From: Apostichopus japonicus
Lineage: Eukaryota > Echinodermata > Holothuroidea > Aspidochirotida > Stichopodidae
DNA: 64,000 nucleotides
Assembly (NCBI RefSeq): GCF_037975245.1
Contig: NC_092575.1
Location: forward strand, 12,017,001 to 12,081,000
Direction: 5' to 3'
Below are positions 22,385 to 34,532 of the stretch, one piece after another. Position 1 is the stretch's first letter, and every line of letters begins with the position of its first letter. The notes under the pieces were generated by a model. The model was not told where the DNA came from and did not search any database. It saw only the letters and a list, made by a program, of their open reading frames with translations. A program made the position numbers and the translations under genes.

Positions 22385-24213
22385 ACCAGGGCGAACACGA
22401 CTCTTTTACAGTTTATAGACGGGCAATCCGTGTCGATTGGCCGTCTTTCTTTCATTGGGAAATATCGTAATGGTGTGTGACTGTAATTGCCAGTGGTTCG
22501 GCCTCTATTCGTGCGGATTTTCTGTTCATTGATAAATCGAGGCCGACTTCCGATTGAGAAAAATAAATAAATAGAGGTGCGCCCTCAAACTTGCTCCAAG
22601 TCGTTAGTTCATTGACCTTTTGAAGTGGGTCTTGCCTGTGATGTATTTCAATGCATTATGTAAAGGTCGCCATCAGTTTTATATTCGTAAAACGTGGTTT
22701 CATGTAAGTTTGTGTATATCACCTAACTCAGGTTCCTGAAAGCAGAACAAGCCGAAGAACACACTCTAAAAAAATATGCATCGAAATCTCGCACCCAGTT
22801 GTGACAATTTGCTCTCTCTATTGTGCTTTCGTGAGCAGTATGTGTTGTTCTAGCGTTATAAAGGTTATGAACTATTTGTACTGCTAATACGAGTGATACA
22901 GGAGAACAGTATAACGTGGTATTAGCATTACGAACTTATGTCAACTGGCTGAATTTTGGTTAGATTTACCACGCAGGTATTTCCTTGATCTAACAAAAAC
23001 GATATTATGGTGGGTTCTGTATAGCCTACAGTCCTACTAGACAAATTGTGGGTCGCGACCTCTTTTTTAGGAGGGTGGCTAAAATATTCGAAAGAATAGG
23101 TCTACTGTCGATAGTTGGAGGAAAATAGTGGAAAACTGTTGAAAATAAATTATTTCCAAAAAAAGGTTATAAAATATAACAATATTTTACAAGTTCGCAC
23201 CCACAAATGAGACACACAAAAAAAAAAAAAAAACATTATTATTGGCTTATGTGACCAGTGTCATAGACAGTTTCCCGAAACAGCTAGGGAAATTATTCCA
23301 TTAGGGATGTATCGCAGATTTAATGTTCATTCACACACAAAGCTGAAGACTTGAGCAAGTCTAAATGGGACGTAATCGAGCTACTTATGCTTCAGTTTTT
23401 TTAGTATTCTTCTTTACTTATTACAATGTTCGTTTCATGTAATGGAGATATAGATATTGCAAATGCTGAATCATTCTAAAATATCGAAACTCTTTGCATG
23501 CTCTGACCTCATAATGGTGTTGGTTTTCAGTATCAATTCTGTTACCATTCTATCTTGAAGATATTGAAGGAAACCAAAGATAAATAAATGATTTCGGTTG
23601 CCTAGTGGCACGATGACATCACAAATTACAAAAGAATCACAGACAGGACTTTTATAAGTGGAATATCACCTAAACGGAACATGATTATCTTTTTCTGTTT
23701 GAAGGAATTGTTTTTTCACACGGATCTCTTTCATATAAGCTAATCATGATGCTTGTGTTTGTGTCTCCTGTAATCACCAACAACAAAAACTCTCGAAAGA
23801 GGATACCTCCCATACCTGTAGATCCTTCCCCATAACCACAAGGTACGTCACTGGAGGGTCGCAAAGATTATTAAAGGGGAAATTGGGGTTACCTAGTAAG
23901 AAAATGTGAATACTTATAACTTGCAGAGCTTTAGACGCTCATTTTTCAAATGGAACAATATATATGCACAGTTGGCTTCTCATGGTGGTGGCAGGGTTAA
24001 ATATGATATTCCATTTGCAGATTGAGTGGTGGCTTCTAACTAGGCGGACAAAGTGTAAAGGTAGTCGATCAATGACGTCATCAATATTGCTGCTGTAATC
24101 AGATGTGTCACTTCATACGTGTGAGTACTGTACGGAATTATATCATCTATTCGAATTAAATTTGTTCTATAAATCGCACTGTTTTTATTCGTAAAACAGT
24201 TATTCGTGAGACT
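22385..24213. other. Upstream of NF1, promoter probably near 22385-22700
   Basis: No gene seen. The NF1 5' UTR and promoter should lie at the left of this stretch, but there is no obvious TATA box and the transcription start cannot be placed. A degenerate repeat containing GGGTCGCGACC at 23050-23060 is shared with 11950-11960, and an A run follows at 23217-23233. Confidence 0.5.
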
Positions 24214-24226
24214 TATATATAAAGCC

Positions 24227-24508
24227 GTGGCTATTCTTACGACTAATAGTAACAATTATTTATAAACTATTCTTACGACAAAGGCAAATTCAAGCGCAGT
24301 AAAGTAAATAAAGCAACTGCGTATGTAGTAGGGGTAATCTTAACCCTAAACATAACCCTAAACCTCAATCCTAACCCTTACCCTAACCCTAACCGGAAAT
24401 TATTGTTACTCCTCGTCGTAAAAATAGTACTCCTGGTCATGAAAATAGCAACTGCGCATGCGTAGTCGGAAATTATTCTTACAACTAGTCGTAAGAATAG
24501 CCACTTTG
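24227..24508. mobile_element. Inverted-repeat element carrying telomere-like repeats
   Basis: The element has exact 19-bp inverted repeats, GTGGCTATTCTTACGACTA at 24227-24245 and its complement at 24486-24504. It is flanked by a 13-bp direct repeat TATATATAAAGCC at 24214-24226 and 24509-24521. Inside, 24340-24395 is a degenerate CCCTAA array (TTAGGG type). No coding sequence. The TA-rich direct repeats could be a target-site duplication or part of a larger repeat. Confidence 0.75.
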
Positions 24509-24521
24509 TATATATAAAGCC

Positions 24522-26302
24522 TACTTATTTATAAATCTGTATAGGTTTGGCGAAGTATATTATATTCTTCGAGACGACTAAACTGAGCAGTTGGCAGGTA
24601 GACCGATCGATGTGAATGATCTACTAGAAATGATAACTGCTATGTTTTGTAGACAGCAGTTTTACTTTTATTAAAATCTCATAGATTTCTTCGAGTATAC
24701 TCTTATACCGTTACCAACAGATTATATCAACTTCAAAAGCAACACGATTTCGATTTCTCGACATTTTTTTCAACCTTTCGGGCGTATACATATACACATC
24801 GTGCATGATTCGGTACGTGTTATATCGAAATTAACTACACGGAACGAAGTCCGATTTTTCTTTTCAAAACTTCAAGAAAACTATCAATATATCATATGCA
24901 AAATATCAGCCTATTCGAATTGAATATCAAAATTTCCAAAATTTAAATCAACATGCCATGTTTTGATATCAGAGACTAACATCAATGGTGTTACTATACT
25001 CAATATCAGCCCGGAGTCCGAGAGTAAAGTTGTTTAATTTAAAGTAGTTGCCACATTTTCGCAGTGTTTATTTTCTTCTTGTTTTTACCCCGATGGTTTG
25101 TCCATACTTCTCATCACACCCAGATCAAGTTAACATCGTTACGTACAACGTTAACGTCGTCCCAAGATTTGCCGTTTTCGCGTTCACATGCATAATGTAT
25201 GGAACGCCAGACGTTTTTACATCACAGCATCAATTTATATCCTTTCCTTACTGCTCGATCCGTACTGCTGCACGGGATGTAACAGTACATATACGGAAGT
25301 ATACTGCAGGTGTAACGGCGTTTGCAAGGTTCCAAGAAATTGAAATGCGGCTTTTAATAGAACAAATATACAACTCATAGGATGTAACCGAAGTTTTCAT
25401 CGATCAGTATTAGATTACCATCATTACCGCTATAAACTGCGACTGTCCGTTGGCATTTTACTGGCAGTGACACAGACGGGCGATAGCACATGGCTTGCCT
25501 AGCCTAGCTACAAGTTAACTAGTAGTGAATTATACTAGTGTAACTATCAAGTTATCGTTGTTTTGGAGCTACAGTAGTGACTATATATAGACCTAGCCTA
25601 TATCCAATTGCTAGGATAGGAAAGTAGAATGAGGTGACAGTCTGCTCTTGCTGTTTGTCCAGTAGGCCTCTTTATGTGGATTACTGATATGAAACTGTCA
25701 ATGAAAAAGCCTATAAGATGCAACACGACGGATTCCTTGTAACATAATTCAAAGCAAATGATGATAAAGAATAAATGTTTGTGGTAAATGCTTTTTAAAG
25801 TTTATAAAGTGATAAATTGTAATTCATGACAATTTTAAGTATGCACACGTGAGTCACCATGCATAACCGAAGATATCTCAGAAAACTTGGATATTAATTT
25901 GCAAAATGCAAACAAGATAATATAACAGAAGAAGATACTACTTGTAAGTATTGACAACAGTGTACTGTATGGAACGCGAACATTATTTTGTGGCTTACAA
26001 TAAGTTTTTTAATTGCCCGAACTAACGTTGTTACTGCTGTTTTACCACGTTGATGTATAATCTTACGTTGATGTCTGAAGAAACGTTGGGGCAAATTGGT
26101 ATGACGACTCGCGCAAAAAGAAACGTCTAATGCCGGTAATCTGACCTAGTTTCGAATGAGGTGTAACAGAAGTGTTAGACACCACCATCGATCCCACAAA
26201 ATACGCACATTGCTTGCTACCGTCGGTAATTAGACACTAGTGCACAGTCAGTATATACAGCTGCGGTCAATACCCACAGCACAGTGTATAAACAATACAG
26301 CG
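24522..26302. other. Intergenic, no supported gene
   Basis: An open frame of 110 codons at 25048-25380 starts with a hydrophobic stretch, but it resembles no family I know and has no supporting context. The remainder is unstructured AT-rich DNA. Confidence 0.5.
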
Positions 26303-26335
26303 ATGGACATCTCAGGTCCAGCCAAAGATAACAAG
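26303..26335 (+). CDS. Candidate short first exon (MDISGPAKDNK)
   Basis: An ATG opens 11 codons ending AAG directly before a GTATCA donor, phase 0, with TATAAACAAT about 15 bp upstream. It could be an alternative first exon of the small acidic gene whose body starts at 32230, skipping over the intronless transporter. It could equally be chance. Confidence 0.25.
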
Positions 26336-27856
26336 GTATCACGTTTCAATGCTGTCTGCATTTTGTAGCGAAAAGCAGAAAACTTCACTTGCAAGCAACG
26401 GAAAGTTAACCTTTTCAGAGCGCAGCACGCGGTTTGGGGCGAGTCTTCAATGCCTTTTTAACGCACGTTGAAGTCTAAACCAGCATAATAATATATTTCA
26501 ACTAGTATATCTTTTATCACAAAACTCGATCGAGTTAATCTTGTGCATCAAGTCTTTCTGAAAAATGATAGATATTTTGACGATAAGATTAGGATTTCGT
26601 TACTAGTATACGGATACAGGCACCATTTGCGCGAGTCATTGTTTTGAGTTTAGGCCTATAAAGATGGCGCGAGCAACTTTCAATTTTTTTTTTAATTATT
26701 CTATGAACCACCCATATAATTTCTTAATTTTTCATCTCAAGTAGCCTACTTCATCTTCAGTTAAAAAAAAATTACAAACACGAAAGTGAGATGTAGAGAT
26801 TTTTCATATAAGTTAAATTTTGCTATTAAACTTGAGAAAGAACTCAAGCAAAGAGGCAATTTGCTTTTATTTCTTACGAGCACTTAAAAGAATCATTTAG
26901 TAATTGCACTATACTGTTCAGTTAAATTACGATGCATCATTGTTTTTGTATGTACTTATCATTATTTGTAAAAGGTTTTTGACCTTATTGTATTCAAATA
27001 TATTCAAATTGGCACAAGAATGTTACCAATAAAGATACCAAGCGTGGTAAAAAAAAAAAAAAAAATTAAAACTTTCAAATAGCTGCAAAGCGTACTGTTG
27101 TCAGCTGTTGCGATATGCAGGCTTCTATTTATAATTTTATATGGAGCGAACAGCGTGCTTAGACAGTGCAGGTCACATGCATGACTCCCACCGTTCAAGT
27201 TACTGTGATCATGGAGTTGAAACAGTTTTACCTCCATGCTGTGATTCACAAGAGTGTGTGTGTTTACATTGCTACCTAGGATACGTAGACGTTACGTATA
27301 CGCGTTTCTAACCGTACATACAGTTTGCTGATACAAATCACATAAGACTGATCTTGGTTATCAAAGAACATATGGATTTAGACTAACAATCATAAAAAAA
27401 AATATAAAAAAATAGTGTTACACGTTCTCAAATGGTGATGACTATTGTTTTGGCAACTATAAATATGACACTTGGTTTTCTCTACCGGAAGAATGGCCTC
27501 ACGGGTAGAGGAAAAACTGTGACTAATTACTATTCGACGACGTAGCCTACTATTGTGAAGATTTGTCTATGAACACAATATATTAACTCTTTGAACTTTG
27601 GAAGTTTGGTCAACAAATAAAACAAGCATTATTGTTTGCACCTGGACGCTAAATTCATAGTCATCTCGCAGAGCAGCTCAATTGGTGATCGTTCATATCT
27701 TATGTGTTACACGTTTTATATTCAGACGCCGAACTAATCTATAGCAAAGAATGTATATATACATATATATATATCTATATGATAACGATTTCAATTCGTT
27801 ATGCTTTTCTACTTTCTTTAGCTAAAGTATTATCTGCCTGTAGCTTATGTAGGCCT

Positions 27857-28858
27857 ATGCATGTTATGCCGTACACGATGTCGTCCTTCTTTCAACACGT
27901 GCATCGCAAGCGTGGCTTGTTGTACGCGTTAATCTGTGCTCTTCTCGTCACTACGACTGATTTGTTCGTGAAACTGGTCATAGACGAAATGAGTGCTCTT
28001 CAATTGGTCAGTATAAGGATGACCATTTTATTGATGTGTTCGATTCCAACCTTGCTACTCATGGAGGATGGAAGATACTTGAAGTACGATACACAGAACG
28101 AATACCAACTTCTGATAATTCGTGCTCTCTTTGCAACCACAAGTACAATTTTTATAGTAATTGCCTACAGTTATGCCGATATGGGGAGCGTGATTGCGGT
28201 ATTCAACAGTATGCCGATTTTCGCTGGTCTGATTTCACGGATATTACTGAAAGAAAAATTCACAAAAATTGAAGTTTTACTGTCAGTGATGAGCTTAATC
28301 GGTGTTCTCCTTATCTCACAACCACCATTTATATTTCATAGAAACCCTGCGGGTAGTAAAGACGGTGGCCATTTTGTAGGCACTCTATTTGCCTTTGCTG
28401 GTGCGATAGTAACTGGAGCTAGTTTCGTACTGTCTAGAATTTTATCACAAAGAAATGTACGTTCCATTACAAATCTCTTTCATTATGCGTTAATAGGTGC
28501 TGTTGTTGGAATTCCACTCAATTCTTTCATCGGTGTCTGGAGTATACCACAATGCGGCAAGGTGCGTATATACCTTGTACTCATTGGAATATTAAACACC
28601 ACTCAGCAATTTCTCCTTATTAAGGCTTTGGAAATCGAGAAAGCAGTTCGCGTCACAGTTACGTTAACATTAAATATTTTCTTTGCGTTCGCGTTCCAGT
28701 TTATATTTCTGGCTGAGGTGCCCGGTATTTATTCTATCTTGGGATCGGCAGCCATTTTCGCAGCGTCGGCCGGGATAGCAGTGCAAAAGTCGAGAACATC
28801 AAGAAATCAAGAAATTGTCGGGGATCATGACGGTGGGAGTTCAACCGGATCGCTATAG
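27857..28858 (+). CDS. SLC35G1-like EamA/DMT-family transporter, intronless
   Basis: A membrane transporter of the drug/metabolite (EamA) superfamily. It resembles vertebrate SLC35G1 in length (333 aa from this start) and in patterns such as RGLLYALICALL, LISQPPFIF, LKEKF, GTLFAFAGAIV and KALEIEKA. About ten hydrophobic segments are visible, arranged as two EamA halves, and the tail is charged. The open frame runs back to 27704, but that part is low complexity (IYTYIYIYM). I prefer the ATG at 27857, with 27866 or 27878 also possible. No introns, so it may be an old retrocopy or a naturally single-exon family member. Substrate unknown. Confidence 0.88.
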   Translation: MHVMPYTMSSFFQHVHRKRGLLYALICALLVTTTDLFVKLVIDEMSALQLVSIRMTILLMCSIPTLLLMEDGRYLKYDTQNEYQLLIIRALFATTSTIFIVIAYSYADMGSVIAVFNSMPIFAGLISRILLKEKFTKIEVLLSVMSLIGVLLISQPPFIFHRNPAGSKDGGHFVGTLFAFAGAIVTGASFVLSRILSQRNVRSITNLFHYALIGAVVGIPLNSFIGVWSIPQCGKVRIYLVLIGILNTTQQFLLIKALEIEKAVRVTVTLTLNIFFAFAFQFIFLAEVPGIYSILGSAAIFAASAGIAVQKSRTSRNQEIVGDHDGGSSTGSL

Positions 28859-28861
28859 ACT

Positions 28862-30521
28862 GCTAGATAATACGATAGGTCGACAGTGCTGTCGGATATA
28901 GAGAAGAAATCATTACTATGGAAATGTTATATCTAGCCGAAGGATAGGCCCGGCCGGGTGCCATTAATATACACTGTGCATGGGGCTGGACCCAGAGCCC
29001 GCCCTCAGTTTCAAGTATAGCTCCATTAATTGCTGGAAGTTCCTTTGTTTTTCGTTACAATTGAGAAATACATTTTCAGTTCACAAAGACAAGGATTAGT
29101 TTCAATTGACGAGTAAAGTGAGACGAACAACGAAAAGGATAAGTTTTATCTTCACACGCGTGTATTGGAACGGACTCTGGTAAACGGTACAAAGTTTTGT
29201 ATAATTTAGGCCTAAATAAAGTGCTAACTGTTTATACTGTGGTTGAAATGACCTCAGTTCATTGTTATTATTACGGTGTCTCTTGTTAAACGGATTGATA
29301 ATCATTGGGGAAATGCCGAGTTCAGAATTGAGAAAATATGAGCATAAAATGAATGGGAATCATTTTGAAAGGCTTATCATCTGGTGGAACTGTATGACAT
29401 TACACATAGGACAAAATGGTAGTCTTCTCTCTCTCAATGCCCAACTCTACACTTTTAAGTATGGATATCCGATACGAAAGGAAATATCGTTTTCCTTAGA
29501 TCTTTGTTTATGTATGGCTGTATAGTGCGCATGTCTGACAATCATATATAATACATGGGTTTACGTTGCCTTCGTGCATTAATAACACTGATGTGCCTTT
29601 GTGGTATATTTGTAACCGTTACATATACGAACCTACGAATAACACCTTTTGAAATGTTCACATATAGGGTTACACTCACTCAGCCTTTACTAGGCCCTTC
29701 CCCACGCCACAATGAAAAAAAGACCAGCTAATATCGTTTCTTTAATATAGGTAATAAATCTGAAACGTTATTATACAGTATGGATTAAAAGTATCCTTAA
29801 ATATTGAACACTAATACACCTGCCGAACGAGGTTCTATCTCATAACCATGTGCATCGATACTATATCCATGACCATTTATGTCGACGTGTATACGCTACC
29901 TAAAAAATGACGTATACTCAACATATTGTATATATAAACAGCCTGTTATTCAAACGTTTCTTTCTTGGTGACACCAATATTCACCTTCGTCGTCATGGCA
30001 ATCATCTAGAGACGATTGTTGTAGCCTAGGGAAGGAGTTTACGGGATGAGAAACACCCCCCCCCCCCTTTGACAAAGTTTAATATGTTATATTATTTTTT
30101 GAAGTATCTTACGTTTAAATTTATTCCATTTTTCCTTCCATAATGTTTGTGTCTTTATACTTCATACTTTGAATGACAACGGTAGACACTACGTACGAAC
30201 AACGCGACGACATATATAGACACAGTCAGACGTCTGGGTAATGGTTTGTCATTTTACAGTATCGCGTATCACTGGTCACTATCAAGATTTTGTATAGCAC
30301 CGATAGGCTCTCTGGTCACGATTTCGACATTACGCGTTCGCGGAATTTGCGTGCAGTTTCAACGCGCGCTTTGTGCAAGGGTTATACGCATACTTCTTTT
30401 CAAACAACACATGCTTATTATGTCTGTGCGTCTAACGTACGCGCCAGGCCGGGTACACAACTGGTTTAAATTAAAAACGGGTGGCTGTTGACGTTGCGAG
30501 GACCATCGGAAATTAAGAAGA
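28862..30521. other. Intergenic, 3' UTR then probable promoter
   Basis: No supported coding exon. A C run at 30056-30066 and a C+G-richer stretch at 30290-30500 (several CG dinucleotides, for example ACGCGCGC) precede the next candidate start and could be promoter sequence. Confidence 0.4.
29215..29220 (+). terminator. Candidate poly(A) signal for the SLC35G1-like gene
   Basis: AATAAA, 357 bp after the stop codon and the first one seen downstream on that strand. Confidence 0.45.
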
Positions 30522-33500
30522 ATGGATGTAAAGAAAAAGGTATAATTTCATTGGTTTAGTCATATCTCCATCTTTCGTCACTTTTGTTGCAGTAATAGTA
30601 CTAGTTGGTGTTGTCGGCGTCGCTTTAGTTAAAACTATTTTTAGTCGAAATTATATTATTTGTATTTATATTATTTATTCTCACAGCGGTTTCTGAACCT
30701 GAAGAAAATTGTATATTTACCCTAGTCATATGTTTGCCTGCATGGATAAATGTTCTTTGAGGTTAAACCATATGCGTCAGTAACTTGATTTAACGACTGG
30801 GGATGCTAACATTTTTTCCCAACAAAATGTATGTTTGTCCGGACAAAATGTTTCAAACTTCCCAGCAACACCATGATTTCCCAAAACGACAACTCTGCAA
30901 CCGACGTAGACGCTGACTCCGAACAATGAATAATTGAACCTTTAACGGATCCATTTTACAACTATATAACAACCTGTATAACCTTAAAAAACAATCATAA
31001 AATATCTACAGAATCATAGCAGAACTGTAAACTGCAGCTCTCTGATAGTGAGACAATGTGTCATCAGGTTGTATCGAAATATCAACTAATGTAGGCCTTG
31101 GAAGAAAACCTCCTTTGAGTTGATCTATTTGTCTGACATGTATATCATTATTTGTCAGTGGTTAGTGTATAAATTAACATGACGTCATTATCAAAATATT
31201 GCATTTCGTTTCGTAAAACAGAAATGTTATTATCTTCCATTGACAACTTGAGTTGACTTAAGGTCATTTGTTAGCTCAATTCAGATCATGGTTATTCATG
31301 TTTTTTTTTAAAAAATTTTTAAAATAAAATTAAACTAAAACCTTCACTCAAGAAGTAAACAAACTCAATGAGTAACAGTATTCACAAGTAACCAGCATTT
31401 GAAGTTATTTTGATACAAAATCATTCATTAGATCAACATAATCAATCCTTCGCACTAATCGGCCTGAAGGTCTGTTCAAGTTCTTTTCTTTTTTCCACTG
31501 ATCAAAATTATATCTTTACCTATATAGGCTTTTTGCAGTAGAATCTATTTGTGAAGAAGTTTTCTTCCCTCCCTCTCTTTCTCACTCTCTCCACCTCCTC
31601 CTCCTTCCTTCCTTCCCCCTCTCTCTCTGTCTTCCTTCAAGTTTTTTTCCGATTTTGTTTAACCATTTTGCACATATTTGGCAAGAGACCATGTTTCTAT
31701 GTACTGAGTGTTGATGAACCGTATATCTTCTTTTTAAAATATGGTTTACAGTGGCGTAGGAAGGTACTTTTGAGTAGGGGGCTGAAGACTGATGGCCGGC
31801 CTGGGGGAGGGGTCTAAGGGGAGGGGGTGTCCCCCTCCCATTGGAATTTTTTGCATTTCCAGGTGGCCTCAGATGCAATTTGGTGCAATATAGCACACTT
31901 CAACACCCACTCCATTTTGTAAACTTAATTTTGTATTTTCACCTGGCCTTAGATGCAATTTGGTGCTCCAAATGAGATTTTTTTCTCATTTGGGAATGAA
32001 AAAGGGGTTTTCTGACTTGCGAACAGGGGGGAGCGGAATGATACTTCCGCCCCTCCACATTTTTCACTGGGGGGCTGGCGCCCCCCAGCCCCCCCGGTTC
32101 CTACGCCCTTGATGGTTTAAACTATATGCATCTAATAAAACTACCAATTGACAAGCTCAGAAAATGATCTCTATTATTTCTTCATCATTTTTCTTTCTCC
32201 CCTCCCCCCCAAAAAAACAACAACAAAAGAACCCACAGACACCGACGAAATCAAGACACCGACGAAAGAAGACGGGAGAACGGTCGCTACCGTCATCACC
32301 TCGCGGCGAAGACAAAGCCAAACCCGCAGTCTTAGCTAGTCTCTCCGTCTCCGCACCTGTCACATCCCCGATCCCTATCCCTGTCCCCGATCCCTGTAGA
32401 GCTGATTCACCAGACAGTGACGTATTTGGGTCCTCTGTCGGGTCGTCTGGGGGGTCGACTAGCTCCTCTGATTTCGTTGTCTGTTTCGATGATGACTTTG
32501 AATTCGAGATTGATTGGGAGAAAGAAAAGGCCAAGCGTTTTTATAACTCGGTAATTATTTCTTATTAGTATAGAAAGCGCAGTTCTAACGAAGGACTATT
32601 ATAATAGTGCATGCCATTCATGAAATATGTTTTAATTCGTTTGACCAAATGATTAATTCTTGGCTACGAATTGTTAATTTAAATTAATTAAGGTGTAGGC
32701 GTATGGGTGCCGGTTCGAGTCAAGGAGGAGAGAAGCTTGGTTGTGAGCGTTGTGAAAATGTTTGTAATAAATCATTTCACTTTTTTCACCATCTTATTTA
32801 TTTAACATACAAGCCCCCCCCCCCCCCCATCCCGGGAAACTTATGTAACCCCGTGTGAACAACAACAATATTAACCTATAAATTAATACGTAAAACCGGT
32901 TGCCGTTTGGGCTGTTTCTAAAGTGTAAATATTTACTGATATCGTGTTGAAATGTCGGCACCCGGTATATATGAGGGTGGTAGCCCCTTAAGTGAATGTT
33001 CTGAAACCCCTCCTTAAACTCATTTATTCATAAATTTTCTACGGCTATATGGCAATCAAGGCCAACCTAATAAATAACCTTTATATTTAAAATTAGATTT
33101 TTACCTGCTTTAAGTTAAACCTAAAACAAATAATCGGTGATTACCTAATCGTTCCCTTATCTTCAAACAATTTTGTTCCATTATAGCTGGAAACATTTCA
33201 TATTAGTTTTAATTCAAATGCAAAAGAAAACCGGAAGCTTTTGCGCCTTTTCACTATCAACCTTTAATCAATAGCATATTGTTATGGGATTATTACATAT
33301 TCATAATACTATACTTCCTCTTCATATTTGCTTTATTTACAGACTAAAGTTTATCCGCCAAGAATATCAATTCCAGAATGGGCAGAATGGGACTTTTCTA
33401 AAGTAATTATTAACACCTATACGTAAATAACGGGGCCTGTAAAATACAACGAATCCTAATTAATTTGTCCATAATGTATGCAAGTTATCACACCTACTTT

Positions 33501-34298
33501 TGACACAATTAATATCAAGTATATACAGTAGCATATCAAAAGTTTAATGCAGCGATACTATTTCTATACAATAGGTATAGTTCATGAAGAAACAATCAGA
33601 TTACGACCACAAACATACAATGTCATTTCACTTTAAACATACTTTACGTTATGACCTTTATATAGCCGCTTCCGAAATATGTCAAAGGTCAAACGTTTCT
33701 CTCTCTCCTTAGTCTCTTCGTTACTGTTTGCTTTGGAGCCTTTTCCTGCTTCCATCTGTAGAAAATAATCTATAATTTTATGCCGTACATCTAGTTTCAG
33801 TGTTAGTCATTTCATGTTTGGAGCTTTCACTCCGAACGGTCACATATCGCTATACATAACTAATATACACACCACATAATCATGGACGTTAAATATGAAT
33901 ATAAGAGACTAACTAATTCGGTCAGCTTGCGGCTTTGATAAGCCAATGATGGCTTCTTCGCGAGTTCCTGCTTACAGAAGGATCTAAAATACATACAAAT
34001 ACATACATACACCTTGTCGTGTCTGCATGTAGGCCTATAATCGTTTTGGTTATGTTCTGTTTTATTTGATTTATCTAGCCTTGATGTTAAAAGTTGTTAT
34101 TCTTGAAGTTTCTTGAGTTTTAAACAAACTTAGAAAAGGAACTGTATGTTGTGCTTATAGTCTCTTACGGAGTCTACTAAACTAACAGTAGCATAATATG
34201 AAATCGTCTTCATATTTTCTTATCCACAGAATAAACGCATGCAGGAATTAGCACAACAGAATTGGGAACGTGGCATAAAGGAGCCGCAAGATGAATGA
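30522..34298 (+). CDS. Unrecognised small acidic protein, four candidate exons
   Basis: Proposed exons are 30522-30539 (MDVKKK, donor GTATAA), 32230-32550 or 32239-32550, 33343-33402, and 34230-34298 (stop TGA). All joins are phase 0, with good acceptors before the last two exons (TTTACAG, CCACAG) and AATAAA at 34517 and 34527. The product would be about 145-150 aa. It has a basic start (KSRHRRKKTGER), a proline/serine-rich middle, a Ser/Gly stretch, an acidic patch (CFDDDFEFEIDWEKEKAKRF), then a tryptophan-bearing tail (IPEWAEWDFSK, QQNWERGIKEPQDE). I do not recognise the family. The composition suggests a disordered protein with a short binding tail. The last three exons are better supported than the first. 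Confidence 0.6.
31749..32111. mobile_element. hAT-type non-autonomous element, family 3
   Basis: The 363-bp element starts CAGTGGCGTAGGAA and ends TTCCTACGCCCTTG (13 of 14 positions pair). It is flanked by an exact 8-bp direct repeat ATGGTTTA at 31741-31748 and 32112-32119. The interior has G-rich and C-rich blocks. It lies in the first intron of the acidic-protein gene, about 120 bp before its large exon. Confidence 0.9.
32230..32550 (+). CDS. Exon 2 of the unrecognised acidic protein
   Basis: 107 codons of frame from AAAAG or, nine bases later, CCACAG to a GTAATT donor. The CCACAG acceptor (start 32239) looks better because of the pyrimidine tract upstream. Frame holds KSRHRRKKTGER, repeated PIPIPVP and the acidic patch. 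Confidence 0.6.
33343..33402 (+). CDS. Exon 3 of the unrecognised acidic protein
   Basis: 20 codons, TKVYPPRISIPEWAEWDFSK, between TTTACAG and GTAATT, phase 0 to 0. Confidence 0.6.
34230..34298 (+). CDS. Last exon of the unrecognised acidic protein
   Basis: NKRMQELAQQNWERGIKEPQ, then DE and stop, after a CCACAG acceptor. The frame continues exon 3 without a break. Confidence 0.6.
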   Translation, partial: NKRMQELAQQNWERGIKEPQDE

Positions 34299-34516
34299 CT
34301 TTCTAGATGATACTTAAAAACTAGACATAACCTTTACATAGCAGGACACCATTATATACGCCTTTATGGGTTTATTAACATTATTATTATTATTATTATT
34401 ATTTATTGAATAGTATTTGCATCAATGTGTTTAACTATAGGCTTCATGAAATTTATATTCATTTTTTTTATATAGATATACTTTATTACTTCGATCATGA
34501 CCAAAAAATGACCAAA

Positions 34517-34532
34517 AATAAATGGAAATAAA
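34517..34532 (+). terminator. Two overlapping-region poly(A) signals
   Basis: AATAAA occurs at 34517-34522 and 34527-34532, about 220 bp after the stop codon of the acidic-protein gene. Confidence 0.5.

Noticed and set aside
25048-25380. 110-codon frame with a hydrophobic start, possible secreted protein
   Set aside because: No family resemblance, no codon pattern distinct from surroundings and no transcript evidence.
32157-32534. Minus-strand frame of 125 codons
   Set aside because: It is the opposite strand of the acidic-protein exon, which has matching splice sites on the plus strand.
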